Shown: positions 1-13,370, counted from the stretch's first letter. The stretch is 64,000 nucleotides of DNA from Tetrastigma voinierianum (GCA_016808115.1 JAEQBH010002192.1:248001-312000); one strand, 5' to 3'. Translations and numbers: made by a program. Notes: generated from the letters alone by a model not told the origin.

Positions 1-2754
1 AACCCCTTTTATTTGTGCTTGAGTTGGGAAAAACCCCAAATGTGGATAAAAAGAGTTTTGTTTTGGTTGTAAATGAGTTTTGGAGTTGAATTTTGAAGAG
101 TATTGTTGGTTGGATTGGTTTTGTGTAATGTTTGTAAAAGAAATGTGTGGTTTCAAAGGAAATCTTTGTCAAAATTTTATCAAAACCTATTCTTGTTTGG
201 CTATAAGTAGTTATAATCATCCAGAAAATGAGATTATCTAATTGGTAAGAACCATAGATCTAGAACTACAAATGTAATAGAAGGACCATGGCTAAATTGT
301 ATTTCTAAGGCTCCTGAATATGGGCCCAAAATGAGCTCAGATGTAGCTGCTCTCAAAATATGCCTGTTTTGGAAGTGTAGATTATGTGTTTGGCCACATA
401 AAATGAAGTTTCACTCATCGAACTGAAAATTTGAAGTGATTCAAAATTATGGGTATACTAAAGTTCTAGGGGGAATGAACTACTTGAAGAGAATGTATGC
501 AAATATAACCCAGTGCTCGAGAAATCTGTCAAAGTGGAGCTTTCTCTTAGTCTGTTTTTGCAGAGTGGGGGCATAATCTAGATGTAAAAATAAACAATAA
601 CAGAGTTTTAGTGGGAAGATAAATTGGAGAGAAGAACAACAGAATATAACTTCAAATAGTGAAAGAAAACCATTACCAATTTATGGAGGTCATTTCATAT
701 AAATCGAGAATAACCGGTGGGTGATCGATGAGCTAACCAATTGGCATCAAAATGCGTAACTTGAGTTTGGAATTTGTTTTTGGCTAAGTGTGTTTGAAAT
801 TTATGAGAGAATAGATTGTTGGGATGATTAAAGGTCTTATTAAGGAATATATAGTCTTGAAAATATTAACTTTAACAAACAAATTTATTTGGGATTTATT
901 TGATTTTAGAAAGTGTTTGTTACAAAGTGTCAAAGTGAATGGGGATTCTACGAGTTTTTGGGATATTAAGTTAAAAACTAGACCAATTGGTTTATAATCT
1001 GATTTTGGAGTGCTTGAGGGTTAGTTAGACCTTGGTCTAAGCTAATCAATTCAATGTTTTAAGTTAATTTTGGACAACATTAAGTTGGTTTTGGTGGGAA
1101 GCGTTTTAAAGATCTTTGTTGTTTGGAGAAAAAAAAAAAACAGCATGTTTTGCCCTGTTTGTGTTATGTGGTTGAGGGCCTTAGAAAAGGGATTTTAAAT
1201 TGAAAATTTAAATAGATTTCATTGGATATATAAAGGACTAATTGGAGAGTTTCATAACTTTTGAAGGTCGTTTGAATAATTTTTAGGTAATAAAGTCCAG
1301 AAAGTACTGTTGGAAAAAGTTGCCAAAATGAGTGGTTTCTTTTTTTTAGGGGCTTTTTGCGCTCAAGGGTAATTTGGTCATTTGGATTTATATGAATGTT
1401 GTGTGACCCTAATGTGACTTGCGTGTGAAGTTTCTTTAAAATCCGAATCCGTTTCAATGTAGTCGCTTTGTAAGCCTGCGTTAAGTTTCTGTGATTACCA
1501 TGACGATTAATGTTTTATTTGTATTCTCTTGAGTGTGTAGCGTAAAGCGGAGCGAGAGAAATTGTGAAGTTGTGCTCCAATTATTATGCGAAGGTGAGTG
1601 TTCTAAAACTTTATTTTCAATACTAGTGTATTGTTATAAAACATTTTACATTGGTATGTTATGGTTTTAATTGTTAAACCATATTTTAAAGCTTATGGTT
1701 TTGATTTGTTAAACCATATTTTTTTAAAAAAAAAAGCAAGCAAAGTTATATTTTATAAGTCAAGCCTTAAGAAATCCCTAGTTTTAAGCAAGCATTACCG
1801 GTCATAGGTATTTCGTATGTGCACGGGGAAGTTAGGACATGATTGCATTGCATTTTAGATTTGCCTGGTCAGAAAACTTAGCTCATGCATTATGGCATAT
1901 TAGAGAAGGACCGTGAGCGCGTCTTTAGATATATAGGGTTAAGCGCTAGCTTATTATGTGATGATGGAGCATTCCACCGCTGTTACCAGAATGGGTGATG
2001 TGGACGAGGTCCTTCACCGGCCGCGGTGAGACACGAGGTTTCCCATGTTTCTTGGGGTGCGGCAAGCAGTTTGATCATTATATTTATAAGCATTTTACAT
2101 ATAGCTCAAAATCGACCACTGACAAGAATTTTATGAAAAGTTTTAGAAACTTTTATAGCAAATCAAGCAAACATTTTATGAAAAGTTTTAGAACCTTTTA
2201 TAGCAAAGCAAGCAAGGTTTCCTGAAAATGTTTTGTAAAAGATAGTTTTACAGTTTTGAGATATTTTCAGAAAAAGCAAGCATTTATAAAGCATACCTCC
2301 TTTGTGCTCTTTTAGCTCGTTATTTTCTATTTTTAAAAATTATTTTCCAGATACAGGTACGTCGGACGTTGGGACATATCAGGGTCCTCCTGACATCTAG
2401 TTATATGTGTTGTATTTACTCAACTGTAACTAACTTTTATTAGTAAACATTTTGCACTTGTATAGTTGTGCATATGTATGTATGAGCCTGAGGCTCTTTT
2501 GAAGAAATGTTGTTGGTTGCCATATTTTAGAACTGTAAATTGTATTTATAGGTTTTGGGACATGTCCTATATGCAGCTATTATGCTGCCGAAATTTTACA
2601 AAATAACAAGTTTAAAAAAAGAAAAAAATTTATACGAGTTTTTAGCAAGCAACAAGGCTTAGCTTCACAGGATTCTCTAGTCGTTGGAAGTATCGGTTGG
2701 GAGTTCTATGGGGTTGCTAGCACATTGCATGCTAGTAGGGGTGGGGGTGTATCA
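1..2754 (+). mobile_element. Tekay/Del-like LTR, 5' part outside the window
   Basis: Non-coding DNA that resembles the long LTRs of Ty3/gypsy chromoviruses (Tekay/Del type). Seen: a segment at 1540-1600 rich in AGCGGAGCGAG-type words and ending in AAGGTGAGTG (1591-1600), a good 5' splice-site match; a block at 2005-2065 with CCTTCACCGG and GGTGAGAC words that recurs in related LTRs; a block at 2350-2400 with GGTACGTCGGACG; and a final GGGGGTGTATCA at 2743-2754 followed by TGGTATGC, a weak match to a Met-tRNA primer site. Open frames here are short and unlike any protein. The left end lies outside the window, so length and target-site duplication cannot be judged. Family assignment is by resemblance to the better-defined LTRs at 51-61 kb. 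Confidence 0.5.
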
Positions 2755-2761
2755 AATATGG

Positions 2762-3265
2762 TATGCTAAATCATGAAATGTGTAGTGTCATGAGGTATTC
2801 CAAAGCTATACTATTCTGCTCTTATACAAATCCAGGATTCATAACCTTCATAGTACTTGCTCTTGAACTTGTTGCAAACCGATAATCATAACACTGATTT
2901 TATTCTCAGTGTTATTTCTACTCAATGAAATATACGATTCTTTTGTTTAGACCTTCTTCAATTAAAGAAATTTTTTTAAAAAGCACTTTCATTACAGTTT
3001 CGTTAGCTATTTTACAAATCATAGAAAACAGTAGTTCAAATAGTGATTTTCCTGAGTAGTAAGGGTAGTTGATCTTTAGATTTTCTCATCAATCCCTATG
3101 GGAATGATATCTGGACTTAAAATCCACTTTATTACTTTATGACCTGTGCATTTGCAGTGATTTAGACCAAAACGAGTTTTGATTACATAATATTATATAC
3201 AACAGCAGAAAATAGTTTTTACATCATATTTGGTCTCAACAAGTTTTTGGGCATTACAGTAGAAA
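2762..3265 (+). repeat. Dispersed repeat, copy 1 (partner at 5865-6290)
   Basis: Two stretches align with the later copy: 2762-2846 (shared words GTGAAATGTGTAGT-like, TATTCCAA, GCTATACTA, TACAAATCCAG) and 3090-3160 (ATCCCTATGGG-like, ATCCACTTTAT, ATGACC). It is non-coding and looks like leader or spacer DNA of a retroelement. Its relation to the LTR that ends at 2754 is inferred from adjacency. Confidence 0.55.
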
Positions 3266-3829
3266 CCCTTAGGAGAGGTGTTCTCCCACCTCCTTTCTTC
3301 AGTTTAGCTTAGGGTTTTGATTTTTAATAGATCTTAGAGTAGTTTTAGAGCATATTTTTACTTGTATTGAAGAGATTTCGGTGTTGTACTTAGAGATCCA
3401 GATTTCATTACTGTTGAGACGAAGATTGAAGCTCAAATACGATTTGTTCTCACTCCTTATCTTTTGATTTCTTTTTTCATTTTTCTGCTTGCTTGATTGG
3501 TGATGATTGGAATCTAGTAATGGAACATTAAACACCCTCTAGGGGTGGAGATTAATTGTTGAACATTTAGATTTGCAGATTTATAGTTTATTTTGTGGGT
3601 TTGAAGACTGAATTTATATAATAGGTACTGTTCTTGTAATGAATTCTTCTAAGTATTAGTAGATTATATCAAAAAAGAGTTGTATCTATGCTCTGATTTT
3701 CAGAAGGCCTCTGAGTGACATAGAGAAGACCATACACGGAAACGATAGGCAATAACTTTGGGGGTATGATAAACTGATATTTTTAGAACTAATACACTCT
3801 AACTATCCTTTGTGGTGATCCCTTAGGTG
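3266..3829. other. Non-coding retroelement-like DNA
   Basis: No convincing gene. The short minus-strand open frame at 3299-3535 is low complexity. Around 3700-3720 a word AGGCCTCTGAGTGACA appears; its inverted relative lies near 12870-12905, which suggests both belong to one repeat family in opposite orientation. Confidence 0.35.
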
Positions 3830-3834
3830 TTCTA

Positions 3835-5519
3835 TGAAGGGGTTTCGTGGGTGGCAACACTTGCCAATAACAGTGGAAAAACAAAAAAAAACCCATCGAA
3901 AGGACCCTAGTAGCATGAAGCCCGGTTTCTCTGACAAATAGAAGGATGTAGGATTACCTTGTGTCGGTTCCAAATAGAGCTAATGAGTCGACGACTTTAA
4001 ACGAAGTGAACCAAGTTCTAGGATTCGCCTCGCAGTATCCACCTGAAGAGTGGGCCAAGCCCAACCTCTAAAATGACGGTCTTGAAAATGGTCTCGAGTC
4101 TTGGCAGACCACGCTCAGAAGAGGAAGCGAGCCGGTCTCACCGAGCTTTGAACACCTTCTTGGAGATGAAACCTGAAACGTAGCCTTTTCTCTCATGGAC
4201 TCTCTCTTGTCTCAAAAGAGCATCATCATCTTTAGGGTTTCCATAAGGTTCTTATATAGGAAAACCCTATCCTGTGAAATGACCAAAATGCCCCTCACTC
4301 TAAGTGATGATAGGTTACACGCATCCCCATGGGTTATGGCGAGTTCTCACACAATCCAAAGTCGTGGTACAAGCCCAAACCTATTGTCTCTCTAAGTGAT
4401 GGCTTTCGAACCCGGGATTCCACTAATCCCGTGACATCACTAATCCCGTGACATTTCATTCATGAGAATTAACTCCCTCATATTTGGATCACATCCAAAT
4501 CCGTTTTATATCAGCCCCACACTTTTCTAAGTGTGACCCGATGGGTTAGATTATTAGCCACTTAGTTCAACCATTGAATTAAGTAAGTCGAATTAATTAA
4601 TAACCAGCATCTGTTGATTGTGGGAGAGTCAGGTAGTGCGACTACATACCCTTCCCATAGACAAATACCGCGCAATTCGTCCTTTCACTAAACTATACCC
4701 TACTTGGTTCAGAGCATGGACAATGTGGCTCCCCTTTGGGCGCTATGCCACACAACTTAGTATTTATCTTGTCCCAGTTCATCCTTTCGAAGTTTGTTAT
4801 GCACTTGAAGACTCTTTTCAAGGCATTCTCACTTTGGCCAAAGATTCCCGAGTAATGATTCCGACAAGAGGCCTTAGGTATACTCTCCCTTTATTGGGAG
4901 TGGTGAATCCTTTGTTGGCTACTCCCGGTACCTCCAGACACCTCAAGCTATACCCGATCCTCATCTGACGGGCGGCCGCCCGAGGCGACATGGATTGAGG
5001 TCAGAAGTCTCGGATCAGCATCCCGATATATTCTTGATGCCACCGAGTCTAAGGATACTTGCACCATTCTTTATGATGGGAGCCTGATAATCTACATTTA
5101 AATAGATGATCCATATGATTGTCTCATTATAGGTCTCGATAATACTTAGATTTACTCTTAGCAAGCATCCACCGCATGCTCGATCAACTCTTGATCATAG
5201 TTTTATAAGATCTATTGCTTGATCCCGTCGAGGAGTATGACGTGTCTTTGATCTGTCAGGATGTGATGTCGATCTTTTGTTGATCTATGATAGGGATAAT
5301 TTAAACACTAGCATAATTGCACATGATAGGAATCTTATTATCATGATCCAATCATGATATCCTTCATGCTATGTTATGTATCATGGATTTCTTTAATTCG
5401 ATTAAAGATCTATATCAATTAACGTATAAATACCGAATTAACGAAGAAGCGGCGTATTAAATAATATGTTATGCGTCTGAAATGCTAATGGCGATTGCCT
5501 TTAGAGCACTTCTCTAACA
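3835..5519 (-). mobile_element. Solo LTR, Ty1/copia-like, with TSD TTCTA
   Basis: The right end, read on the minus strand, starts TGTTAGAGAAGTGC, a copia-type LTR start. The left end is TGAAGGGG on the plus strand, so the element has TG...CA ends. TTCTA sits directly outside both ends (3830-3834 and 5520-5524), as expected for a 5-bp duplication. Length is 1,685 bp. The open frame at 4618-4968 has no recognisable domain and lies inside the LTR. The GC-rich patch at 4968-4990 (GGGCGGCCGCCCG) is palindromic. No primer site or coding DNA flanks it, so it is best read as a solo LTR left by recombination. A 5-bp match can arise by chance, which lowers the confidence. Confidence 0.6.
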
Positions 5520-5864
5520 TTCTAACCTCTAACTTCAAGGTTCCCTTCTGAGTGACAGCAGAAGTGTGTTCCCAAGGCATAAGGACTACCTCTTGGTTAT
5601 AAGTTTAATGTTTAGAGTCTCATCTCGATTTGGTAGAATAATCCTGATCCCGGTATTGTATAGATTCTAATCGAGAGAAGTATTAATGAATTGCATTTTG
5701 AGGTACCAATTGTATTGGAGAGCTTGTGTAACCACATCTATGAGACGAGTTGTCTTGATCCTAAGAAATGGTTGTGAAATCTTGGTTTAGGAAAAACAAC
5801 CAAATCTTAAAGAGGATCAAATCCTAAAATTAGATATTTAGACCCAGTGACTTGGTTTAGGAAT
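5520..5864. other. Right flank of the solo LTR, non-coding
   Basis: Begins with the right TSD copy. It contains CTTCTGAGTGACA near 5545-5560, a relative of the word at 3705-3720. That similarity suggests the solo LTR landed inside one copy of a repeat family represented on both sides. No gene seen. Confidence 0.35.
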
Positions 5865-6290
5865 ATGGTGTTCTAAATAGTGAAATGTGTAGTATCAGGG
5901 AGTATTCCAAGGCTATACTACTTTGCTCTTAGACAAATCCAGCATTCAGCACACAAATGTTATGCTTTAAAGGAAATGCAAATTGATTGTTAAATGATTA
6001 TTCTCATCCCTAGTGCCTCTCTTAATACATTTTAAACTTTAGTAGTTGTTTTCTTGGTAGATTTTAGGATTAGTTGATTAGTTTTAAATCAGTTTTTACT
6101 TTAGTTAAATTGATCTTAATTCTCATCATATTTGGTCACCTAGATAGTGAATAACCCTTGTAATCAGGTGCTCAAATTCCAATTAAAAAGAACCTCCAAT
6201 CCTCATGGGTATAATATCAGAGTCTGAAGTCCACTTTATCACTTGTATGACGGATTCGACACACGGAAAGGGGATGATGTTGAAGTAATA
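5865..6290 (+). repeat. Dispersed repeat, copy 2 (partner at 2762-3265)
   Basis: Direct-orientation relative of 2762-3265, about 3.1 kb downstream. The best-matched block is 5865-5950 (GTGAAATGTGTAGTATCA, TATTCCAAGGCTATACTA, GACAAATCCAG), and a second is 6197-6262 (CTCATGGGTATAATATC, AAGTCCACTTTATCACTTG). Non-coding. Confidence 0.55.
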
Positions 6291-6665
6291 CCTCATTTAA
6301 GTTTTTAGTATATTTACTTTTCAAAACTTTTTTTTTTTTTAGTATTTACTACATTCACTTCCTTGGCCATATTTTCACATATACATCATTTGGTTAATCC
6401 TTACATTAATTTCAAAATCCAATTTTCAAAATCTCAATTCAAAATTATCAAACTTAAATTCATTTCAAAATTCTCAATTTTAAACTTTCAATTTTCAAAA
6501 TTTCAATTTGAAATCAGTTTTCAAAAATTTCAATAAAATGATTAATTCTAAAATTCCAATAAAATGGAATCTTATGGAGTCAATTTGTGTAAAAGATAAA
6601 TGGGCTTGAGTGGGGCCAGACATTCCATGTATCTTTTTAAAAAATAATTTGACATCCTGATTTAT
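6291..6665 (-). repeat. AAATTTTCAA-rich low-complexity tract
   Basis: From about 6395 to 6540 the sequence is built of near-repeats of TTTCAAAATT/TCAATT words. It is the reverse-complement style of the GAAATTTGA-rich tract at 42360-42800 inside the 41755-45319 LTR, so it may be an inverted scrap of that LTR family. The track is non-coding. Confidence 0.4.
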
Positions 6666-9600
6666 TGTGACACCCCAAAACCCGGGGGTCCGTTGACCAA
6701 CCGTCAATCTGCATAAAACCACCTTAGGTAATCGCATACCTAAGTTTTGATACCAAACTGGTATCAAATACTTATGAATCTGAGTTTTCGGTACCACCAC
6801 AGAATACGTCCTTTTTATCGGGATCCATTCATCCATATTTAAGTTAAAAATATGTGAATAATACATTTAAAATAGTCCGTAAGAGTTCGATCACAACTCT
6901 CTTACTATTATTACATACCCGACTATATTGGAAATAGTCCAAAAAGAATTTAATTACACTTCTTTTATACAAAAATACATGTTATGCAGTCCCGGTCAGG
7001 CGGGTTGGCGGATGGGGCAGGTTTAGGGACGAGACCAAATGGGACTCTTTGCCTGATTTTTTTTTTTTAAACCGAACTGATGCTGTGGGTATGACCCATC
7101 TTATAACAGTCAAATCTCATATACATTTCATAGAGTCCCATTTACATACTCCTAGCCCGAACTTTTACATTTACAAATCGGGCTGCTGTAGGAACCTACA
7201 TGTAGTGAACCCTTACAAATTAGGTTGGCGCATTTGTATGCGGATGTTCTTTGATGTCTTCAAGCGTACCTACACAGATTAAAGCCCGTGCTAAGCTTTA
7301 CGCTTAGTGGGAGCGCTCATTCTTATAACTATGACGATGCACATGCATTGGCCGAATCGCGATAAACTTATAGCGAGAAGCGGTCTCGAAATCATCATGA
7401 ATTTATATAATCCAATATATACTTGGTCGGATCATATTGAGCAAACTTAGACATATACAATGGCAAGGCATCAATTCATCTCCTTTTACATAAATCGCGA
7501 TTTTCTCGAGTTGGTCGGGTTCTATTCGGTGTCATCAGCATAGTGCATTTTACTTGTACCTTGCTGACTTTTAACATAATGCTTATACCATGGGATCTAT
7601 ATTTATACTTATTGATTCCTTATAAGCGGTACTGAACTTACACTTATAACAATCTTATGCTTACTTTCGGGAATTACACTTATGGACTTATCCTTATTGG
7701 ATCTTATTCTTATTGGATTTCTAATTATCTTTGTCTTGAAACGCCGTAATACGTATACTTATCTCAACTTATACTTATTTGATCTCAGTAGAGATTCTGA
7801 GTAATGCTTATACAAAGGTACTTAAACACGTATTGATATTTATATCTATCTCCAGATCCGTAGGAGTTTACGAGAACTTATGCTTATCCCTCTGAGAGTT
7901 TACACTTGTTCGGAGTGCAGTAGGTATCACAAAGATGAATGTATCTGCGGTATTGCGGAGCTTATTCTTATTCGGGAGTACCCGTAAGTACTACTTGTTC
8001 AAATGTCGGCTCTGATACCAACTTGTGTTGGTATCATATCCCAAACAAGTCCTAGGTTAACATATGCCTATGCTCTTGCGGTACGGATTGTTGCACTACG
8101 GGTTTATCCTTATCTGGAACTTATACGGAGATACCACGTAGGTATCCACGAGAGTGGTGAATCTGGGGTACCCGTAGGTGCCCGAACTATATTTATATAG
8201 AGATACTTTGTATCTTGTACTTGTACTACAGGAGTCTATCCGCTGTACACATATCTTCTACTTGTACTACGAGTTTATTCGGTATTTCGGATCTTATCCA
8301 CGGTGATACAGACATATACATATTTGGATTTTATACATGTATTACGAGAACTTATACATGTATTTCCAGATCTTATACATGTCTTACAGGAGCGTATACT
8401 TATCTTGGATCTTATCTTGTATTCTGAACTTGACAGTATATTTAGATCTTATACATCTTCTGAGCGTATATACTTGCATCCGCAGGACTTATTCTACGTC
8501 GCTACGAGATCTTATACTTGTATTCTGGGCTTATTCTTGTCTTCGGATCTTATACGGAGCTTATTCTTGTGAAAGGTACCCGTATGTACGATAAGTTAGA
8601 CGGTCCGGATCATAGCACATCTGGTCGGATCGGACTTATCTGATCACGGACATTAGTCTTTCGTAAATTTTCGTCATATTCATTATCACGGAATTACCCG
8701 TAGGTACAGTGGTCTTATCTTATTTTATAGAATTTATTTTTATTTTCGATACACAGAGTACCGTAGGTACTGCAGGCTTAATCGAGATCTGGGGAGTACG
8801 AGTGGGTGCTTCACGGAAACGAATCTGGAAGGTACTTCCCGGATCTTTACTCTTATTCTTTATTCGGTGTCTTATCATATATACGTACGACTAACTAGAC
8901 GATCATAGAAATGAGTAGGGCTGCGATCTGATAAGTACCAGTGCGATCTGATCTTGAAGTGCCGTATGCCATCTGAGGGCGATGCTGCCCACCCATGTGA
9001 AGTGCGTAGCACCCGGCCCGGGAAGTGCCCAGCCGTCGAGTGCGGAAGCGCGGCGATCACTCATTCATTTTTCGGTCACTGCGTGAGTGTCTTGTCGTAT
9101 AACAAGCTTATAACCTTTCTTAATCACATTCTATGATCGTGACATATTGTTTTCATGTTCATGTTCGTATTCATGTTTTAGATCGTTTTCGAGTTTCATA
9201 TCATATTCGAGTTTCATGCCTGAGCTTCATATGGCATTTCAGATACTTGTACGATATGATGTCTATCAACACATCATTCATATATTCTAGTCCCTCTATG
9301 AATCTATTTTTCTTAGGAATTGGAATCAATCCAATCGGATCATCCAAACTCAAGTTATGGCATTTTCATGCCAACTAGTCGGTTACCAATTTTAAGACCA
9401 ATTATGAAATATTTATTTTCTAGTGCCTTGTCTCGATATTTGACACTGGATCTTTTCAGCAATCCTTTAAATATAAGGTGCTAAGTTCTCAACTGGAATC
9501 ACCCAAATCGGAGCACCGGAACTCAAGATACGTCCGAAACAACTCGGACTACTCTATGATTAAAACTGATGCAGGAATTGGCTTGCACATGGCCCCACTT

Positions 9601-10707
9601 TGAGTGAATTTTTGGGCTATCTAAAGTCAGAATTTGGAGGTACCTATTAGATTATGTTTGGTTCTCCTTGAAGTCTATTTTAATTGGCCACTTGAATCAC
9701 TCAAATCGAATAAGAAATGAGAAAGTTATGGTAAAAATCACAGCCCCCCGGTGAGAATAGGAAGCGAGAACACTAAGTATGCCGTACACCTCGGACATGC
9801 AGGCCTCGACTTTTGCCAGAATGTGTGTTTTTCGCATATTTTTTCCATATTTTCCATCCCAATTCATATAGTTCAAACACACATCAAAACCATTTCAAAT
9901 TCACCTTGTAATCTCCTTTCTACTCCAATTTATCTTTCAATTACATATCTTTCTTCAAATTCTTTCATGAATTCCTCCAAAATCATTCCAACATGGGTTA
10001 TGACCCATCCTCTCAAACCAACCATGATGATTGGTTGGTTTATTCACAAACCCTAACTCAATTGCTTTCAAATTAACCATGAATCCTTGAAAGAGGATTC
10101 CATACTTATCTTGTTACATATGGGGTTTTACCAACCCTAAATTCAAGAAATCCAAGGTTAGAATGAATTCTAACAAAACCCTAGATTTGGAGATAAACTC
10201 TTAATCATACAAAGCCTTAAAGTTCCATAGATCCATTCAATTCCATGATCAAGGTTAGTTTCCATACAAAAATCCAAAGTTCCATACCTTGTTGGCCTTG
10301 ATCTTGGCTCCTCCATCTTCTTCCTCTTCTTGTCCTTTCCCGCTTCTCTTTCACGGTTTCTCTCCTCCTCCCAGCTGAGACCAATTTGGTCTTAAAATCC
10401 CATGTTGCTAAGGCCTTGTTTTGGCCCTCGAAGCCATTTTGGGTTCAAGTTTCATTATTTGCAAAAAGGTCCCTCCATGTTTCTAGGAATTACAGGCAAT
10501 TCCTATTATTTGATGCTGGCCCCAAATCTTCTTAATCCATGTCTTTAGGCCCCTTTTTGGACAAATTACAATTTTGTCCTTAAGTTTTATGCTTTTCAGG
10601 GTCTCTCGTTTCCATGTTTCGCATTTAACTCACGAATCAGTCAAATTATGCTTACTAAATACCCTAAACATGTCGAAAACGACTAGGGTATATTTTGGGG
10701 TGTTACA
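6666..10707 (-). mobile_element. 4-kb Tekay-like LTR, probably solo
   Basis: Inverted ends: left TGTGACACCCCAAAA (6666-6680) and right TTTTGGGGTGTTACA (10693-10707). Read on the minus strand the right end starts TGTAACACCCCAAAA, the typical start of Tekay/Del LTRs, and the left end carries GGTCAACGGACCCCCGGG, typical of their 3' end. A pyrimidine-rich block at 10310-10370 precedes CCATACCTT (10282-10290), a splice-donor-like AAGGTATGG on the minus strand. A GC-rich block at 8965-9055 corresponds to the CACCGG-type block of other LTRs here. No primer site next to 6666 and no coding DNA. The flanks TTTAT and TGTTA do not match, so a TSD is absent or lost. Confidence 0.6.
7560..8580. repeat. Degenerate minisatellite, about 22-24 bp, inside the LTR
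   Basis: Variants of CTTATACATGTATT and CTTATTCTTATTGG recur every 22-24 bp. The clearest run is 8325-8420 (GATTTTATACATG, AACTTATACATG, GATCTTATACATG, AGCGTATACTTAT). The overlapping open frames at 8215-8594 are products of this repeat and not genes. Copies are strongly diverged, so an exact copy number cannot be given by eye. Confidence 0.6.
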
Positions 10708-11950
10708 TGTTAGAACTAGTTTGTTCCAAGCACTTTGTATAAAAGGTTTTATCAAGGCCACATGTCGGCCTTCTTCACAATCACGGCCTCGACTGAGCGT
10801 CGTCCATTGATCTTTGCTTGCACTGAAATGTTGTCCGTAAAGGGTGAGGCCCACTTAGGTAGAATCTTATCTTCTGAAATTTCACTCACTAGTGCATACA
10901 GCAATGTTCACACAACATTTCACATCAACATTCCAATAAAGAACATGCCAATTCTAAATGGAATTCTACATGCCATGCCATGAAATGAGATGAGACTCAA
11001 TCATGTACCATGCCCCGAGTCCTCCGCATTTCTCATCACATCCGAGTCTAACCGACTCTGTCACCTGATACCTAAGCCCGTGCGTGATAAGCCGTCATTG
11101 TGGATGACATCCAATAATCATTTTCAAAACAAATTTCATTTGTTTATAAACCAAAAGATTTTTGGATGATACACCTCAATGATCATTTTATATTAAAAAC
11201 CATGTGCCTTTTTGTGGGTAGCGAATTTTTGGTGTCACGTCGTAGGCTTCGCAAACCTAGACACTTTCACGGCCTTTCACCGTTGGGGACTATGTCTGAC
11301 CATAATTGATTGGTCTTTCACCGGGGACTATCCTGCTTTGAATACCTGACACATATTTTCTTTACCACTGTTAAACCGTGCAACTCACGTTGGAGCGTTG
11401 TCCCCAACGACTCACCTAATCAAACACCAAGCGCGATTAATCGATTCTCCAAACCATGTACTCACACCCATTCAATGTGATGTCCCCATGCATATGCAAT
11501 GCAATGTGCCATTGCGTATTCGTCATCACCACATGTATGATGAATGCTACGCCGGACAACACAATTCACACCATATCGGGTGTGTGGACAATCCCCACAT
11601 CACACGCATATGACTCATACATCACTTCATTCATGTCAATATATCATACAAGCATATATCAACATTCACATACAACATGTCATTCTATGATCAAGCAATG
11701 ACCCACACACAATCAAGCCATGTCATGGCCATTTGCACATATAAACTCATCAAATGTCGATATATTGGAACACACATATTGACATCAAAACATGTCACTC
11801 TTAGTCAAGCAATGACACTCTCAAACAAGTCATACAATAGCCCCGGAAGCAAACCATAAACAATCACAAACCGGGCCACAAGACCAACCCTAAACAGGTG
11901 TTTGTCCTTTTAATGTATAGACTAAACCACTCAATTTTAACACTTCTACT
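10708..11950. other. LTR-like non-coding DNA, family uncertain
   Basis: No gene. The block 11220-11340 contains two CTTTCACCG...GGGGACTAT words, similar in style to the CACCGG block of nearby Tekay LTRs and to 44500-44600. Runs of ATGCCATGCC and CATGTCATGG words occur at 10960-10985 and 11690-11730. Both ends are unclear. It is probably a truncated LTR. Confidence 0.35.
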
Positions 11951-13370
11951 AGAGCCTTACAATTCCCACTGAGTGGGCCAAAATTTGAAGTAATTTGTTT
12001 GAAATTGAAAATGGTCTTGTATTTTGAATTTATAAAGGAAAAATGAGTTTAGTCTAAAGACAAGCATGATGCCACGAATCATACAAGTAGTAAAATTGGA
12101 TGCAAGTCCAGAGCCACCATTCTAAGAGATTGACAAAAATTTTAGAAATCAACTACTAGCTACTCAAAATCCACACTATTTGCACCTCCTTATAATGGTT
12201 TGAAAACTGGAATTTGTAAGACAAGATAATCCTAGTTTATATTCTCTAATTAAAATAAAATTTGAATTAAAACAAATAAAATAAAGTGGGTGAATCGGTT
12301 CTCTGCTAGAAACTAATTGATATGGAGCTATTTGTGGCTTGACCAATTTCTACATAATGATCCGTTGATTTTCTCAATCCACGATTTTGGATCTAAGATT
12401 TTGTCAAAGATGCCTAATAAAGTAAGCTTAGTTTCTCCATAATTCACCAATAGAAGTCCTGCTTCTTTCAAAGACATGAACAATCAATTACTTGTATTCG
12501 AGAACACTCTTTATAAGATGCGGGTATTTTCTTTCAATACTTCATACCCATTTCTTAGAGTACCATGGATTTCTTGCACCCCCCAGTGCGGGTCATTGCA
12601 AAACCTCTACAAATTGGTTGATGACTCCTCCTTTAGATCTGATGGATTTTTCCCTTCCCTTGATTAGATCTCAACTAACACAGGATCAAGATCTTTCCAT
12701 CAAATTAAGGTGATATCTCTGATTATTTAAATTGATAAATAATCCCCTTCAACTTCAAGTATGAGTGAATTGAAAATTTATCGAAGTGAACTCTCATAGC
12801 TCTTTAGTTCTTCAATAGCAGTCTAGCATACCTACAAATTAAACATTCAAGCTCTCAGGAATCTCCATCTTTGTGTCACTCAGAGGGCCTCCTGGAAATC
12901 AAAGCATGTAACAGTCCATGAAATGGTATTCGATACTACTATTGGGAACAAATCAATTCAAGAACAACATCAATCAAATAAATCCCAAATCCGGAAATTG
13001 ATAATTTATCGAAAATACTATAACTAATCAACGAGTCCACTCGGTGAGATTGTGTGCTTCTCAAAAAAGCGAATCACAATCAGCAATGAAGTATTGATCA
13101 AGAACGTCCCTTTACATAGCTGTAATAAGGCAGAAAGAACTAGATTCCGAGAGAATTGTCCTGAACTTACTAATTCCCGAGGCGGTCATTGGAAAGAAAG
13201 GAGATATAACGATATGATCGACTTCACAATTAGCAGTTGTTGGTTACGATCTGGAAGTAAAAAATCAAAACGATTCTATCTAATCTAATCAAAAATATAC
13301 AAGTGAGTCTTCTTCAGTCCCCCAAGGATCTGGGTTTTGGAAGAGCTGTCTCCTCCTGACGCAAAGACAC

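Noticed and set aside
4618..4968. 116-residue open frame on the plus strand
   Set aside because: It lies wholly inside the copia-like solo LTR 3835-5519 and shows no domain. Such frames are common in LTR DNA.
4968..4990. Palindromic GGGCGGCCGCCCG as a possible terminator or origin
   Set aside because: In a plant LTR setting there is no reason to give it either role; it is an isolated palindrome.
8215..8594. Three overlapping Tyr/Leu-rich open frames
   Set aside because: All three are translations of the 22-24 bp minisatellite in different frames.
6666..10707. Complete retrotransposon instead of a single LTR
   Set aside because: No primer site, purine tract or protein motif was found inside, and the two ends look like the two ends of one LTR.
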